64,000 nt of DNA from NCBI RefSeq assembly GCF_010499245.1, contig NZ_JAAGOW010000001.1, forward strand, positions 558,001 to 622,000. Reading direction: 5' to 3'. Each line of letters begins with the position of its first letter. The first letter of the stretch is position 1. A model generated the notes under the pieces. That model did no database searches and was not told the DNA's origin. It was given only the letters and a program-made list of their open reading frames with translations. Source of the stretch: Variovorax sp. WS11. GTDB taxonomy: Bacteria; Pseudomonadota; Gammaproteobacteria; Burkholderiales; Burkholderiaceae_C. This document shows, one piece after another, positions 52,573-60,575 of this stretch. A program made the position numbers and the translations under genes.

Positions 52573-52687
52573 GAAGGTGCGGAGCTTGTCATCGGCCTGC
52601 CGCGAGAAGGCGGTAGTGCGGTGGCGATGGTCCGCATTGTTTTGCAAACACAGGAAAAAATAAATTTAAAAATCATTTAGAGTTGCT

Positions 52688-52700
52688 AAACAAATTGTTT
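52688..52700. promoter_or_regulatory. Perfect dyad in the C45/LysR divergent region
   Basis: AAACAA-A-TTGTTT, in an A/T-rich patch (52640-52710) that stands out in this GC-rich region, with a related TTGTTTTGCAAACA-like element at 52638-52651. Such a site just before a divergent LysR gene is a likely autoregulatory operator. Confidence 0.5.
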
Positions 52701-52713
52701 TGTTTTCTTCCCT

Positions 52714-53616
52714 GTGAGCACCATCCGCTTCCTGCGCACCTTCGTCGCTGCCGCCCGCGGAGGCTCCTTTGCCGCCGCGGCCGACCAGATGGCGCTCACC
52801 CAGGCGGCCGTCGGCCAGCAAATGCGCGCGCTCGAGGCCGAGATGAAGAAGAAGCTGTTCGACAAGACCGGCCGCACCATGACGCTGAGCCCGGCCGGCC
52901 ATCTGCTGCTGCCGCGCGCCGAGGAGCTGCTGGCGCAGTACGAAGCGATGCGCCGTGACCTGCAGGACCAGCGGCAGATCGCCGGAACCGTCAAGCTCGG
53001 TTCGCTGATTTCGGCCATGGGCCTGCTGTCGAGCACGCTGGCGGTGCTCAAGTCGCTGCATCCGGACCTCGAGGTCGAGCTGCGCGTGCGGGATCAGACG
53101 CAGCTGACGCAGGACGTGGTCAGCGGCGCGCTCGATGCCGCGATGGTGGTCGAGCGGCAATGGCCCGAGGTGTCCGGCTTGTCCTGGACGCCCTGCTACG
53201 ACGAGACGCTCACCCTCATCGCCCACGCCAGCATCGCCTCGCCCGATACAGGCATTGCGAGCCTGTTCGCCACCCAACCCTTCATCCGCTTCGACCGGCG
53301 CACGCCCACCGGCGCGCGCATCGATCGCATCCTGCGGCGGCTACAGCTCATCCCGAAGGAGTTCCTCGAACTCAACTCGCTGCTCGCCATTGCCGAGCTG
53401 GTGCGAAAGAACGTGGGGTTCGCCGTGGTGCCTCTGCTGAAGAACTTCGACTGGGAGAACGATCCCGCGCTGCGGGTGCTCCAGCTGCCGGGCAGGCCCA
53501 TCGCACGGCGGTTGGGCCTGCTGGAGAACGGGCGCCGCAGCCACATCACCGGCGTGGTGCGCGAAGAGATGCTGGCGCATCTGCGCCGCATGAAGCCCAG
53601 CGGTGGTGCGCGGTGA
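52714..53616 (+). CDS. LysR-family transcriptional regulator of the C45/ABC operon
   Basis: A 300-residue LysR protein with a GTG start at 52714 ('MSTIRFLRTFVAAARGGSFAAAADQMALTQAAVGQQMRALEAEMKKKLFDKTGRTMTLSPAG'). The effector domain starts near residue 90 ('GTVKLGSLISAMGLLSSTLAVLKSLHPDLEVELRVRDQTQLTQDVVSGALDAAMV'). No good Shine-Dalgarno precedes GTG. It diverges from the C45 hydrolase gene over 141 bases containing the dyad at 52688, so it most likely controls that operon. Confidence 0.9.
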   Translation: MSTIRFLRTFVAAARGGSFAAAADQMALTQAAVGQQMRALEAEMKKKLFDKTGRTMTLSPAGHLLLPRAEELLAQYEAMRRDLQDQRQIAGTVKLGSLISAMGLLSSTLAVLKSLHPDLEVELRVRDQTQLTQDVVSGALDAAMVVERQWPEVSGLSWTPCYDETLTLIAHASIASPDTGIASLFATQPFIRFDRRTPTGARIDRILRRLQLIPKEFLELNSLLAIAELVRKNVGFAVVPLLKNFDWENDPALRVLQLPGRPIARRLGLLENGRRSHITGVVREEMLAHLRRMKPSGGAR

Positions 53617-53638
53617 TACCCGCGCGTCGAGTACGCCT

Positions 53639-53662
53639 CTACTCCGCTACTCCGCTACTCCG
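53639..53662. repeat. Three tandem copies of CTACTCCG
   Basis: Three exact 8-base direct repeats between convergent genes. The stop codon and last residue of the FAH-family gene lie within them, so copy-number changes would alter its C-terminus or its spacing to the stop. Confidence 0.7.
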
Positions 53663-54506
53663 CCCGGATGCCGTTGCGCAGCACACCGATGGCGTCCACC
53701 TCGATCTCCACGATGTCACCGGCCTTCATCCACACCGGCGGATTGCGCTTGGCACCGACGCCGCCCGGCGTGCCCGTGACGATCACGTCACCAGGCGACA
53801 GCGGCGTGAAAGCCGAGATGTGCGCGATCTGGCGCGGGATGCTGTGGATCAGCTTGTCCGTGGTGGTGCGCTGCATTTCCTCGCCGTTCAGGCGCGTCAC
53901 CAGCGTCATGACCTGGTCGTCTCGGATCTCGTCGCGCGTGACCATCCACGGCCCGAAGCCGCCGGTGCGCCAGAAGTTCTTGCCGGCCGTCCACTGCGGC
54001 GTGGCCGTCTGCCAGTCGCGGATGCTGCCGTCGTTGTAGCAGGCATAGCCCGCGATGTGCTCCCAGGCGTCGGCCTCGGCGATGCGGCGGCCGCCCTGGC
54101 CGATCACGATGGCGATCTCGCCTTCGTAGTCCAGCCGGGACGACTCCGGCGGCAGCACGATGTCCTCGCCATGGGCGAGCTGGGACTCGGCGACGCGCAG
54201 GAACAGGGTCGGCTTCTCGGTGATCTCCCGCCCGGTCTCCCGCACGTGGTCGCCGTAGTTCAGGCCCACGCAGACGATCTTGCCGGGGTTGGGGATCACG
54301 GGCAGCAGGCGCAGCTCCGCCAGCGCCAGCGTGGCGCGGGCCGAGCCCAACGCGGCGGCCGCCTCGCCGAGCAGGCCCGCGGCGATGAGTGCCTTGAGGT
54401 CCGGGGCGCGCGCGCCGAATACTTCGCGCAGATCGACGACGCGGTCGCCGAGCACTGCGCCGTAGCTGTCCTGGCCGTTGTTGTGTTGGAAGCTGATGAG
54501 TTTCAT
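53655..54506 (-). CDS. Fumarylacetoacetate hydrolase (FAH) family protein
   Basis: A 283-residue FAH-fold enzyme. 'NPGKIVCVGLNYGDHVRETGREITEKPTLFLRVAESQLAHGEDIVLPPESSRLDYEGEIAIVIG' carries the E-x-E metal ligands, and 'GYACYNDGSIRDWQ' the Asp. 'PLSPGDVIVTGTPGGVGAKRNPPVWMKAGDIVEIEV' is the classical end. The family covers acylpyruvate hydrolases, 2-hydroxyhepta-2,4-diene-1,7-dioate isomerases and decarboxylases of meta-cleavage pathways. With the monooxygenase and VOC protein upstream, it probably processes a ring-cleavage product. Confidence 0.92.
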   Translation of the reverse strand: MKLISFQHNNGQDSYGAVLGDRVVDLREVFGARAPDLKALIAAGLLGEAAAALGSARATLALAELRLLPVIPNPGKIVCVGLNYGDHVRETGREITEKPTLFLRVAESQLAHGEDIVLPPESSRLDYEGEIAIVIGQGGRRIAEADAWEHIAGYACYNDGSIRDWQTATPQWTAGKNFWRTGGFGPWMVTRDEIRDDQVMTLVTRLNGEEMQRTTTDKLIHSIPRQIAHISAFTPLSPGDVIVTGTPGGVGAKRNPPVWMKAGDIVEIEVDAIGVLRNGIRAE

Positions 54507-54579
54507 GGTCCGTCCGTGCTGAGGGTTGAAGTAAAGAGAAGCTGGGCGCCCGGACGGCCGAAACCTTTCTTCCGAACGC

Positions 54580-55332
54580 CTAACCGAGCCGCCTGCCGAT
54601 CCGCTCTGCGGCCTCGGTCACCAGGTGCACGGTCTTGTCGATGTCGACGATGGCAAGGCGCGAGGTCTCGAACACCAGCGAGATCGCAGCCCAGGCACCG
54701 CCCTCGGCCTTGAGGATCGGCGCCGCGACGGCGGCCAGTTGCGGCTCCAGCTCGCCGATCGAGACGTAGTGGCCGGCCCTGCGGATCGCCGCGTAGTGCC
54801 GGCGGAACTCGCTCCAGTCCGGCGGCAGGCCATTGCGCACGATCTCCTCGTGCCGGGCATCGAAGACCTTGCGCAGTTGCTGCGGCGTGAAGTTGGCCAG
54901 CAGCACCTTGGGTGCGCCGCCCTGGAACAGCGGGCGCGGCCGTCCGCGCCCATACGCCAGCGCGGCCGGCGCGCCGCCCATCTCTCGATGGGTGTCCAGC
55001 ACCTGCGTGCCGAACAGGCTGGTGAGAACGCAATCGAATCCGGTCGCCGCCACCAGTTCGCGCATCACCGGAATGCCTTCGCGCAGCACCGGGTCCGCCT
55101 TGCGGATGTAGTGGTCGAGCAGGATGATGCGCGGCCCCAGCGTGTACCGGGAGTCCTCCACCCGCTGCAGCAGGCCGGCCTCCAAGAGCATCCGCACATA
55201 GCGATAGCCCGTGGGCAAGGAAACGTCGAGCGCATTCGAGATGTCCTCGGCCGTGCGCGTGAGCCGGGTATCGTCGAACAGGTCGAGCACCCCCAGCATG
55301 CGCCCCAGGCTGGACAGGGATTTTTCCGGCAC
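54580..55332 (-). CDS. IclR-family transcriptional regulator
   Basis: A 250-residue regulator. The winged HTH lies at about 8-70 ('SLGRMLGVLDLFDDTRLTRTAEDISNALDVSLPTGYRYVRMLLEAGLLQR') and the effector domain at 80-250 ('GIPVMRELVAATGFDCVLTSLFGTQVLDTHREMGG', 'GELEPQLAAVAAPILKAEGGAWAAISLVFETSR'). It lies inside the aromatic-type operon, between the monooxygenase and the FAH-family gene, and probably acts at the divergent region 57404-57551, where a TTTGAC-N7-GTCAAA palindrome occurs. Confidence 0.92.
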   Translation of the reverse strand: MPEKSLSSLGRMLGVLDLFDDTRLTRTAEDISNALDVSLPTGYRYVRMLLEAGLLQRVEDSRYTLGPRIILLDHYIRKADPVLREGIPVMRELVAATGFDCVLTSLFGTQVLDTHREMGGAPAALAYGRGRPRPLFQGGAPKVLLANFTPQQLRKVFDARHEEIVRNGLPPDWSEFRRHYAAIRRAGHYVSIGELEPQLAAVAAPILKAEGGAWAAISLVFETSRLAIVDIDKTVHLVTEAAERIGRRLG

Positions 55333-55350
55333 GCCAATTCCTCCGATGTG

Positions 55351-56850
55351 TCATGGCGCGACGGGGAGGTATTGCGAGATGCGATCCAGATCGGGCCCCG
55401 TGCGCGCGACGCCGACGATATACCGGTCGGGCCGCAGCACCACCGCGCGCGCCGCGTGGGCGTCCAGCCAGTTCGCCAGCGGCGGCTCGGGCCGATCGAT
55501 GACGATCGCGCCCGCGCGCTGCCAATGCTCGAGCGTGGCCGGCGACGCAGAAGCGATGGCCTCGGCGCTGCCGATCACCGCGCTGCGGCGGCCCAGCAGC
55601 TCGTCGAGCAGACGGCCATCGGCCAGGCGCGGCTGCGGGAAGGGCTGGCCCGCGGGCGTGCCGCAGGCGGCATCGAAAGCCCCTGCCCCCAGCATCTGCG
55701 GCGGCAGCTCGAAGATCTCGGGCCTGCCGGCGCGGAACTTCGCGTCGCGCTCGGCGGCCAGCGCCGGATCGGTGGTCTGGATGATGTTGCCCAGCCGCAC
55801 GGCCAGCTCGATCAGCGAGCGCACATGCGGCGAGCGCTCGGTTTCGTAGGTGTCGAGCAGCGCGTCCGGCGCCTGCCGCGACAGCACGGCTTCCAGTTTC
55901 CAGGCCAGGTTGGCCGCATCGCGGATGCCGGCGCACATGCCCTGGCCGAGGAAGGGCGGCGTCTGGTGGCAAGCGTCGCCGGCCAGCAGCAAGCGGCCCT
56001 GGCGCCAGCCCTGCGCGATGACCGAATGGAAGGTGTAGATCGCGGCCCGTTCGAGCCGCGCCTGCTCGGGCTTCACCCACGGGGCCACCATCTGCCACAG
56101 CGAGGCGGGATGCACGAGGGCTTCGTGATCGTCGCCGGGCATGACCATGATCTCCCAGCGTCGCCGCGGACCGACCACGTTGCAGTAGGTCATGGGCCGG
56201 GCCGGGTCGCAGTACTGCACCGTGTGGTCGGGCAGCGCCATCGGCTGCTCCAGGACCACGTCGAACACCAGCCATGGCTGGCGCAGGCCGAGGTCCTGCA
56301 TGGGGCTGCCCATGTGCTGGCGCACGGGCGAGCGGGCGCCATCGCAGCCCACCACGTAGCGGGCGCGGGCCGTGCTCTCGCGCCCGCTCTGCGTATCGCG
56401 CACGGACAGCGTCACGCCCTGCGCGTCCGTGACCAGCCCTGTCAACGCGTGCTGCAGGCGCAGCTCGACGCGCGGGAAGCGCGCGAGCCCCGCGCGCAGC
56501 ACGGCCTCGAGCTGCGGTTGGTGGAAGTAGTAGTTGTTCGCGCAGCCGTGCGGCCCCAGGGCCGAGGTGCCGCCGCGGATCAGCATGGTGTCGCCGGCGG
56601 CATTGACGAAGTGCATGCCCTGTGTGCCGGCGCGCGCGATGGCCAGCACCTCGTCGCGCAGCCCGGCGCCTTGCAGGATGCGCAGCACCTCGCCGTCGAA
56701 GTGGATGGCGCGCGGCAGCGGGAAGATGCCTGCCTCCTTCTCGATCACCAGCACCGACAGGCCGGCGGCGCCCAGCAGGTTCGCAAGCGTCGCGCCGGTG
56801 GGGCCCAGGCCGACGATCGCGACGTCGTAGGGAGAGATCGGCTCAGCCAC
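55351..56850 (-). CDS. FAD-dependent aromatic monooxygenase, MhpA/PheA-type
   Basis: A 499-residue class A flavoprotein hydroxylase. 'YDVAIVGLGPTGATLANLLGAAGLSVLVIEKE' is the FAD dinucleotide fold (GLGPTG). 'ARYVVGCDGARSPVR' is the DG motif and 'GRLLLAGDACHQTPPFLGQGMCAGIRDAANLAWKLEAVL' the GD motif. The layout resembles 3-(3-hydroxyphenyl)propionate hydroxylase. It overlaps the VOC gene by 8 bases. It would hydroxylate a phenolic substrate to a catechol-like product. Confidence 0.92.
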   Translation of the reverse strand: MAEPISPYDVAIVGLGPTGATLANLLGAAGLSVLVIEKEAGIFPLPRAIHFDGEVLRILQGAGLRDEVLAIARAGTQGMHFVNAAGDTMLIRGGTSALGPHGCANNYYFHQPQLEAVLRAGLARFPRVELRLQHALTGLVTDAQGVTLSVRDTQSGRESTARARYVVGCDGARSPVRQHMGSPMQDLGLRQPWLVFDVVLEQPMALPDHTVQYCDPARPMTYCNVVGPRRRWEIMVMPGDDHEALVHPASLWQMVAPWVKPEQARLERAAIYTFHSVIAQGWRQGRLLLAGDACHQTPPFLGQGMCAGIRDAANLAWKLEAVLSRQAPDALLDTYETERSPHVRSLIELAVRLGNIIQTTDPALAAERDAKFRAGRPEIFELPPQMLGAGAFDAACGTPAGQPFPQPRLADGRLLDELLGRRSAVIGSAEAIASASPATLEHWQRAGAIVIDRPEPPLANWLDAHAARAVVLRPDRYIVGVARTGPDLDRISQYLPVAP

Positions 56851-57403
56851 GCTGCTGGTCTTTCTGCATGCGCCGCGCCACTTCGGCCTGCCATTGCGCG
56901 CGGCTCATGAACCGGGCATGGCGCTTGGCGATGGCTTCGGCCTGGGCCAGGATGGCTTCGTCCGGCTGCCCCAGGTCGATGGGCTCGCGCAGCGGCTGCT
57001 CGCAGTACCAGGGCGTGTCCATGAACAGCTCCAGCCGGTTGCCTTCCGGGTCGCGGCAGTAGACGGACACCGCGTTGCCATGCGTCACCGGGTGCATGTC
57101 CTGGGCACCGTGCTCCAGCAGCCGATCGTGGAACTCGCGCAGGGTCGCGATGTCGGGCACCCGAAAGGAAATCTGGTTGACCACGTTGAAGCCCGGCTCC
57201 GCAGGCCGGCCCGTCGCCAGCACGAGCTGGTGGTGCTCCGCCGGATCGCGGCTGAGAAACACCAGCTGCACCGTCCCCAGGTCGCCGGCGTCGGTCTGCG
57301 TGAAACGCAAGGCCTGCTTGTAGAAGGCGGCCATCCGGGGCAGGTCGCTGACGTACAGGCCGATGTGGCTGAACTGCAGCTTCGATGAACTTTCCATGGT
57401 CAT
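56843..57403 (-). CDS. VOC-family extradiol-dioxygenase-like protein
   Basis: A 186-residue single-module VOC protein. Candidate metal ligands are H13 ('FSHIGLYVSDLPRMAAFY'), H57 or H58 ('DPAEHHQLVLATG') and E125 ('CRDPEGNRLELFMDTPWY'), the H-H-E set of type I extradiol dioxygenases and glyoxalases. A C-terminal helix-rich tail (140-186) is extra. It is first in the aromatic-type operon and overlaps the monooxygenase, so ring cleavage of the hydroxylated product is the natural role. It is much shorter than two-domain catechol 2,3-dioxygenases. Confidence 0.85.
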   Translation of the reverse strand: MTMESSSKLQFSHIGLYVSDLPRMAAFYKQALRFTQTDAGDLGTVQLVFLSRDPAEHHQLVLATGRPAEPGFNVVNQISFRVPDIATLREFHDRLLEHGAQDMHPVTHGNAVSVYCRDPEGNRLELFMDTPWYCEQPLREPIDLGQPDEAILAQAEAIAKRHARFMSRAQWQAEVARRMQKDQQRG

Positions 57404-57478
57404 TGCAATGTCTCCAAACGAGAAGCCGCATGGCTTCCTCGGCAGTTTCGCGATTAATTTGTGCTTTGATTATCGTAT

Positions 57479-57497
57479 TTTGACAAAACAAGTCAAA
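57479..57497. promoter_or_regulatory. Palindromic operator in the VOC/Bug divergent region
   Basis: TTTGAC-AAAACAA-GTCAAA, perfect 6-base arms. It overlaps the -35 element of the plus promoter, a position suited to repression. IclR-family proteins bind dyads of this size; the IclR gene at 54580 is the local candidate. Confidence 0.55.
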
Positions 57498-57507
57498 TCA
57501 TTATCAT
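57480..57507 (+). promoter_or_regulatory. Predicted sigma-70 promoter of the Bug gene at 57552
   Basis: TTGACA (57480-57485), 16 bases, TATCAT (57502-57507): the best consensus promoter in the window. The leader carries AGGAGA before ATG 57552. Confidence 0.65.
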
Positions 57508-57551
57508 GAAGGCTCGTGCAAGTGGCACGGATTCCCACCAGGAGACAACAG

Positions 57552-58532
57552 ATGAATGATTTGAAGAAGGCGGCCCGCCGCTGGCTGGCGGCCGCCCTGA
57601 CGGCCGCCGTGGCGGCGAGCGCGAGTGCACAGGCCGACTATCCGAGCAAGCCGGTGCGCATCATTGCCCCCTTCCCCGCAGGCAGCGGCCCGGATGCGAA
57701 CGCCCGCGAGATCGCGGCGGAACTGACGAAGATCATGGGCCTGTCCTTCTTCGTCGAGAACCGCCCGGGTGCGTCGAACATCATCGGCACCGAAGTGGCG
57801 GCCAAGGCACCGGCGGACGGCTACTCGCTGTACATCGGCACGACCAGCTCGCTGTCGGTGGTGCCGCATCTGTATTCGAAGCTGCCCTTCAACGCCGAGA
57901 AGGACTTCGCGCCGGTGAGCCTGCTGGGCGTGCTCAACACCGGCCTGGTCGCCACGCCCGGCGTGCCGGCCAAGGACGCACGCGCGCTGATCGCCGAGCT
58001 CAAGGCCAGGCCCGACTCGGTGACCGTGGCGACTGCGGGCATCGGCAGCTATTCGCACCTGTCGGCCGTCTGGTTCAACAACGCCGCCGGCGTGAAGACC
58101 AATCTCGTCCCCTACAACAGCAACAGCCCCTACACCGACCTGATCGCGGGGCAGGTGCAGCTGATGTTCGACGGCCTGCCCGCGGCGGCGAGCAACATTC
58201 GCGCGGGCAAGCTCAGGCTGCTGGCCATCACCGGCAAGGAGCGCCACCCGAGCTTCCCCGACACCCCCACCTTCGCCGAGTCGGGCCTGCCGGACTACGC
58301 ACCCATTGCCTGGCAAGGCATCCTCGCGCCGGCAGGCACGCCCAAGCCGATCCTCGAAAAGCTCAGCGCCGCGATGCAGAAGGCCTGCCAGTCACCCGAC
58401 CTGGCCCGGAAGTGGCGGGAGTACGGGGGTGAATTGCGCTGCAACAGCCCGGCGGAGTTCACGGCCTTCATCGACGCGGATCGCGCCATGTGGGGCAAGG
58501 TCATCCGCCAGGCCAATGTGAAGCTGGATTGA
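57552..58532 (+). CDS. Bug/TctC-family solute receptor
   Basis: A 326-residue receptor. The signal 'RRWLAAALTAAVAASASAQA' is followed by 'YPSKPVRIIAPFPAGSGPDANAREIAAEL', 'TNLVPYNSNSPYTDLIAGQVQLMFDGLPAAASNI' and 'SFPDTPTFAESGLPDY'. Start ATG 57552 has AGGAGA at -12. It diverges from the aromatic-type operon across a shared regulatory region, so it probably binds the aromatic acid or a precursor. It converges with LysR at 58544. Confidence 0.93.
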   Translation: MNDLKKAARRWLAAALTAAVAASASAQADYPSKPVRIIAPFPAGSGPDANAREIAAELTKIMGLSFFVENRPGASNIIGTEVAAKAPADGYSLYIGTTSSLSVVPHLYSKLPFNAEKDFAPVSLLGVLNTGLVATPGVPAKDARALIAELKARPDSVTVATAGIGSYSHLSAVWFNNAAGVKTNLVPYNSNSPYTDLIAGQVQLMFDGLPAAASNIRAGKLRLLAITGKERHPSFPDTPTFAESGLPDYAPIAWQGILAPAGTPKPILEKLSAAMQKACQSPDLARKWREYGGELRCNSPAEFTAFIDADRAMWGKVIRQANVKLD

Positions 58533-58543
58533 GCCGTGTTCGG

Positions 58544-59494
58544 TCAACGTCGAAGCCTGGAACGCTGTTGCCCCAACGGCTGCGAAAGCCCGCGCGCCAC
58601 GCGTGCATACGATGTGAGCATGGCCGCCAGCGTCTGCGCCTCGCGGGTCAGAGGACGCGACGCCTTGCGCAGCAGCGCCACAGGGTACTGGCCTGGTGCC
58701 TCCCTCAATTGCAACGCAACCAGCTGGCCCGCCACCAGCGGATGATCGAGAACGGTCCTCGGCAGGCGGGCCAGGCAGTCGGACGCGACGAGCGTTGCCA
58801 CCGCCCCGAACAGCGAGTCCGTGACTGCAGCGATGCGCGGGCGCCCGAGCGAATGCTCGTCGAACAGCTCGCGGATGCTGGCGTCGTTGGCGCCCGGCTG
58901 CGAAGGGTCGCCGACCACGATCCAATCGCAGCCGCCCAGTTCGGACAACGACGCCGCTCGGGCGAGGGGGTGCCCTTTGCGCGCGGCAACCACGGGCTCC
59001 GATTCGTACAGGGCCTCGATCTTCAGGTCGATCGCATGCAGGTCCGCCGGCAAGCGGGACACGGCGAGTTCGAGCCGGTTCTCGCGCACGCCCGCAATGA
59101 GTTCCGATGAAACACCGTGGGTCATGCGGATCGTGACATCGGGCAGTACGCGACGATAGTCTTCGAGGACCGACGGCACGAGCTTGAGCGAAGGCTCGAT
59201 CGACACCCCCAGCGAGACGCTGGCCGCGCGACCCCGGCGCGGCGCCTGGAGCCACTGCTCTGCGCGATCCGCCTCCAGCAGGACGGCCTGCGCGTAGCGG
59301 GCGAACTGCTCGCCGTCGCCGGTCAGCGAAGCCCCCAATCCGCCGCGGTCGAAGAGCACGATCTCGTGCTCCCGCTCGAGCTTGGCCACGCTCTTCGTGA
59401 GGCCGGCCTGGGATCGGGTCAGCGCGCGCGCTGCGGAGCGATAGCCGCCGTGGGTAATGACCGCGACCAGGTCGCGCAGTTGCTGGAGCGTCAT
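58544..59494 (-). CDS. LysR-family transcriptional regulator
   Basis: A 316-residue LysR protein: 'MTLQQLRDLVAVITHGGYRSAARALTRSQAGLTKSVAKLEREHEIVLFDRGGLGASLTGDGEQFARYAQAVL' is the winged HTH and linker helix, and the effector domain follows ('VSLGVSIEPSLKLVPSVLEDYRRVLPDVTIRMTHG'). Start ATG 59494 is preferred over 59581 because the HTH begins there. It diverges from the Bug/HisC-like pair (104-base gap), which it probably regulates. Confidence 0.9.
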   Translation of the reverse strand: MTLQQLRDLVAVITHGGYRSAARALTRSQAGLTKSVAKLEREHEIVLFDRGGLGASLTGDGEQFARYAQAVLLEADRAEQWLQAPRRGRAASVSLGVSIEPSLKLVPSVLEDYRRVLPDVTIRMTHGVSSELIAGVRENRLELAVSRLPADLHAIDLKIEALYESEPVVAARKGHPLARAASLSELGGCDWIVVGDPSQPGANDASIRELFDEHSLGRPRIAAVTDSLFGAVATLVASDCLARLPRTVLDHPLVAGQLVALQLREAPGQYPVALLRKASRPLTREAQTLAAMLTSYARVARGLSQPLGQQRSRLRR

Positions 59495-59598
59495 GGCAGG
59501 GTGATCGCCAAATGGAATCGCGATTGTCCGGCAGCTGTGGCCAAGCGCGGCGCGGGCCGGCACATTCGCACCACACCCCATAGTTCAACGGAGCCTTC

Positions 59599-60570
59599 AT
59601 GCGCCGCCTTCATCTTCTTGCCCCGATCCTTGCCGCACTGGCGCTCCTCGGCGTTTCGCCTGCGCAGTCTCAGGTGCCCCCGACCATCAAGCTGGTGGTG
59701 GGCTATCCGCCCGGCGGCAGTTCCGACACGCTCGCACGGCTGCTGGGGCAGGCGCTGCAGGATTCGCTGAAGACCACCGTCATCGTCGACAACCGCCCCG
59801 GGGCCGGTGGGCGGCTCGCAGCAGCGCAGTTCAAGAGAGCGCCCACCGACGGCAGCGAGATCATGATCGCCCCCAACGCGCTCACCACGGTCCAGAGCCT
59901 GGTCTATGCCGACAAGCTCGGCTACAGCGTGCTCGACGACTTCGTGCCGGTCGCCAAGCTGGCGAGCTATCCGATCGCGCTGTCCGTGCCGGGCTCCTCG
60001 AGCATCCGTACCGCGAGCGAGCTCAGCGCATGGGCCAGGGCGAAGCCTGCGCAGGCCAGCTATGGATCTTCCGGTGCCGGCGGCATGTCGCACTTCGCCG
60101 GCTTGATGTTCGCCGAGGCTGCTGCCATCCAGTGGGACCACGTCCCGTACAAGGGTGGCGCACCGCTCATCAACGACCTGGTCGGGGGCCACGTCGGCGC
60201 CGGGGTGGACACGGTGATCGATCACATCGAGCACGCTCGCGCGGGCAGGATCCGCATCGTCGGCATCTTCAGCCAGAAGCGCTATGCCTTGGCGCCCGAA
60301 GTTCCCACCTTGGCCGAACAGGGAATCAAGGGCCTGGACATCGAAGGATGGTTCGGGGCTTTCGTGCCGGCCGGCACGCCGCCGGCGGTGGTCGCCCGGC
60401 TGGACGATGCGATCGGCAAGGTGCTGGCCGACCCGTCCTTCAAGGCCCGGCTGAACAAGCTGGTCATCGAGGTCAGCTATCTGCACAGCAACGACTTCCG
60501 CAAGCTCCAGGCCGCCGAGTTGCAGGCCTGGGCGCCGGTGGTCCGCGATTCGGGCTTCAAGCCGGAGTGA
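59599..60570 (+). CDS. Bug/TctC-family solute receptor
   Basis: A 323-residue receptor. The signal 'RRLHLLAPILAALALLGVSPAQSQ' is followed by 'PTIKLVVGYPPGGSSDTLARLLGQAL', 'WDHVPYKGGAPLINDLVGGHVGAGVDTVIDHI' and 'APEVPTLAEQGIKGLDIEGWFGAFVPAGTP'. It lies 5 bases before the aminotransferase gene and is divergent from LysR. The link to an aminotransferase suggests an amino acid or 2-oxo acid ligand. Confidence 0.93.
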   Translation: MRRLHLLAPILAALALLGVSPAQSQVPPTIKLVVGYPPGGSSDTLARLLGQALQDSLKTTVIVDNRPGAGGRLAAAQFKRAPTDGSEIMIAPNALTTVQSLVYADKLGYSVLDDFVPVAKLASYPIALSVPGSSSIRTASELSAWARAKPAQASYGSSGAGGMSHFAGLMFAEAAAIQWDHVPYKGGAPLINDLVGGHVGAGVDTVIDHIEHARAGRIRIVGIFSQKRYALAPEVPTLAEQGIKGLDIEGWFGAFVPAGTPPAVVARLDDAIGKVLADPSFKARLNKLVIEVSYLHSNDFRKLQAAELQAWAPVVRDSGFKPE

Positions 60571-60575
60571 CGAAC

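Noticed and set aside
49999..52680. Plus-strand open frame of 893 codons
   Set aside because: Spans three unrelated minus-strand genes antisense and has no domain; a GC-codon artefact.
53617..53662. CTACTCCG repeats as a CRISPR or recombination site
   Set aside because: Three 8-base tandem copies without spacers; a simple slippage repeat.
54625..56910. Plus-strand open frame of 761 codons
   Set aside because: Antisense to IclR and the flavin monooxygenase, both of which have complete motifs.
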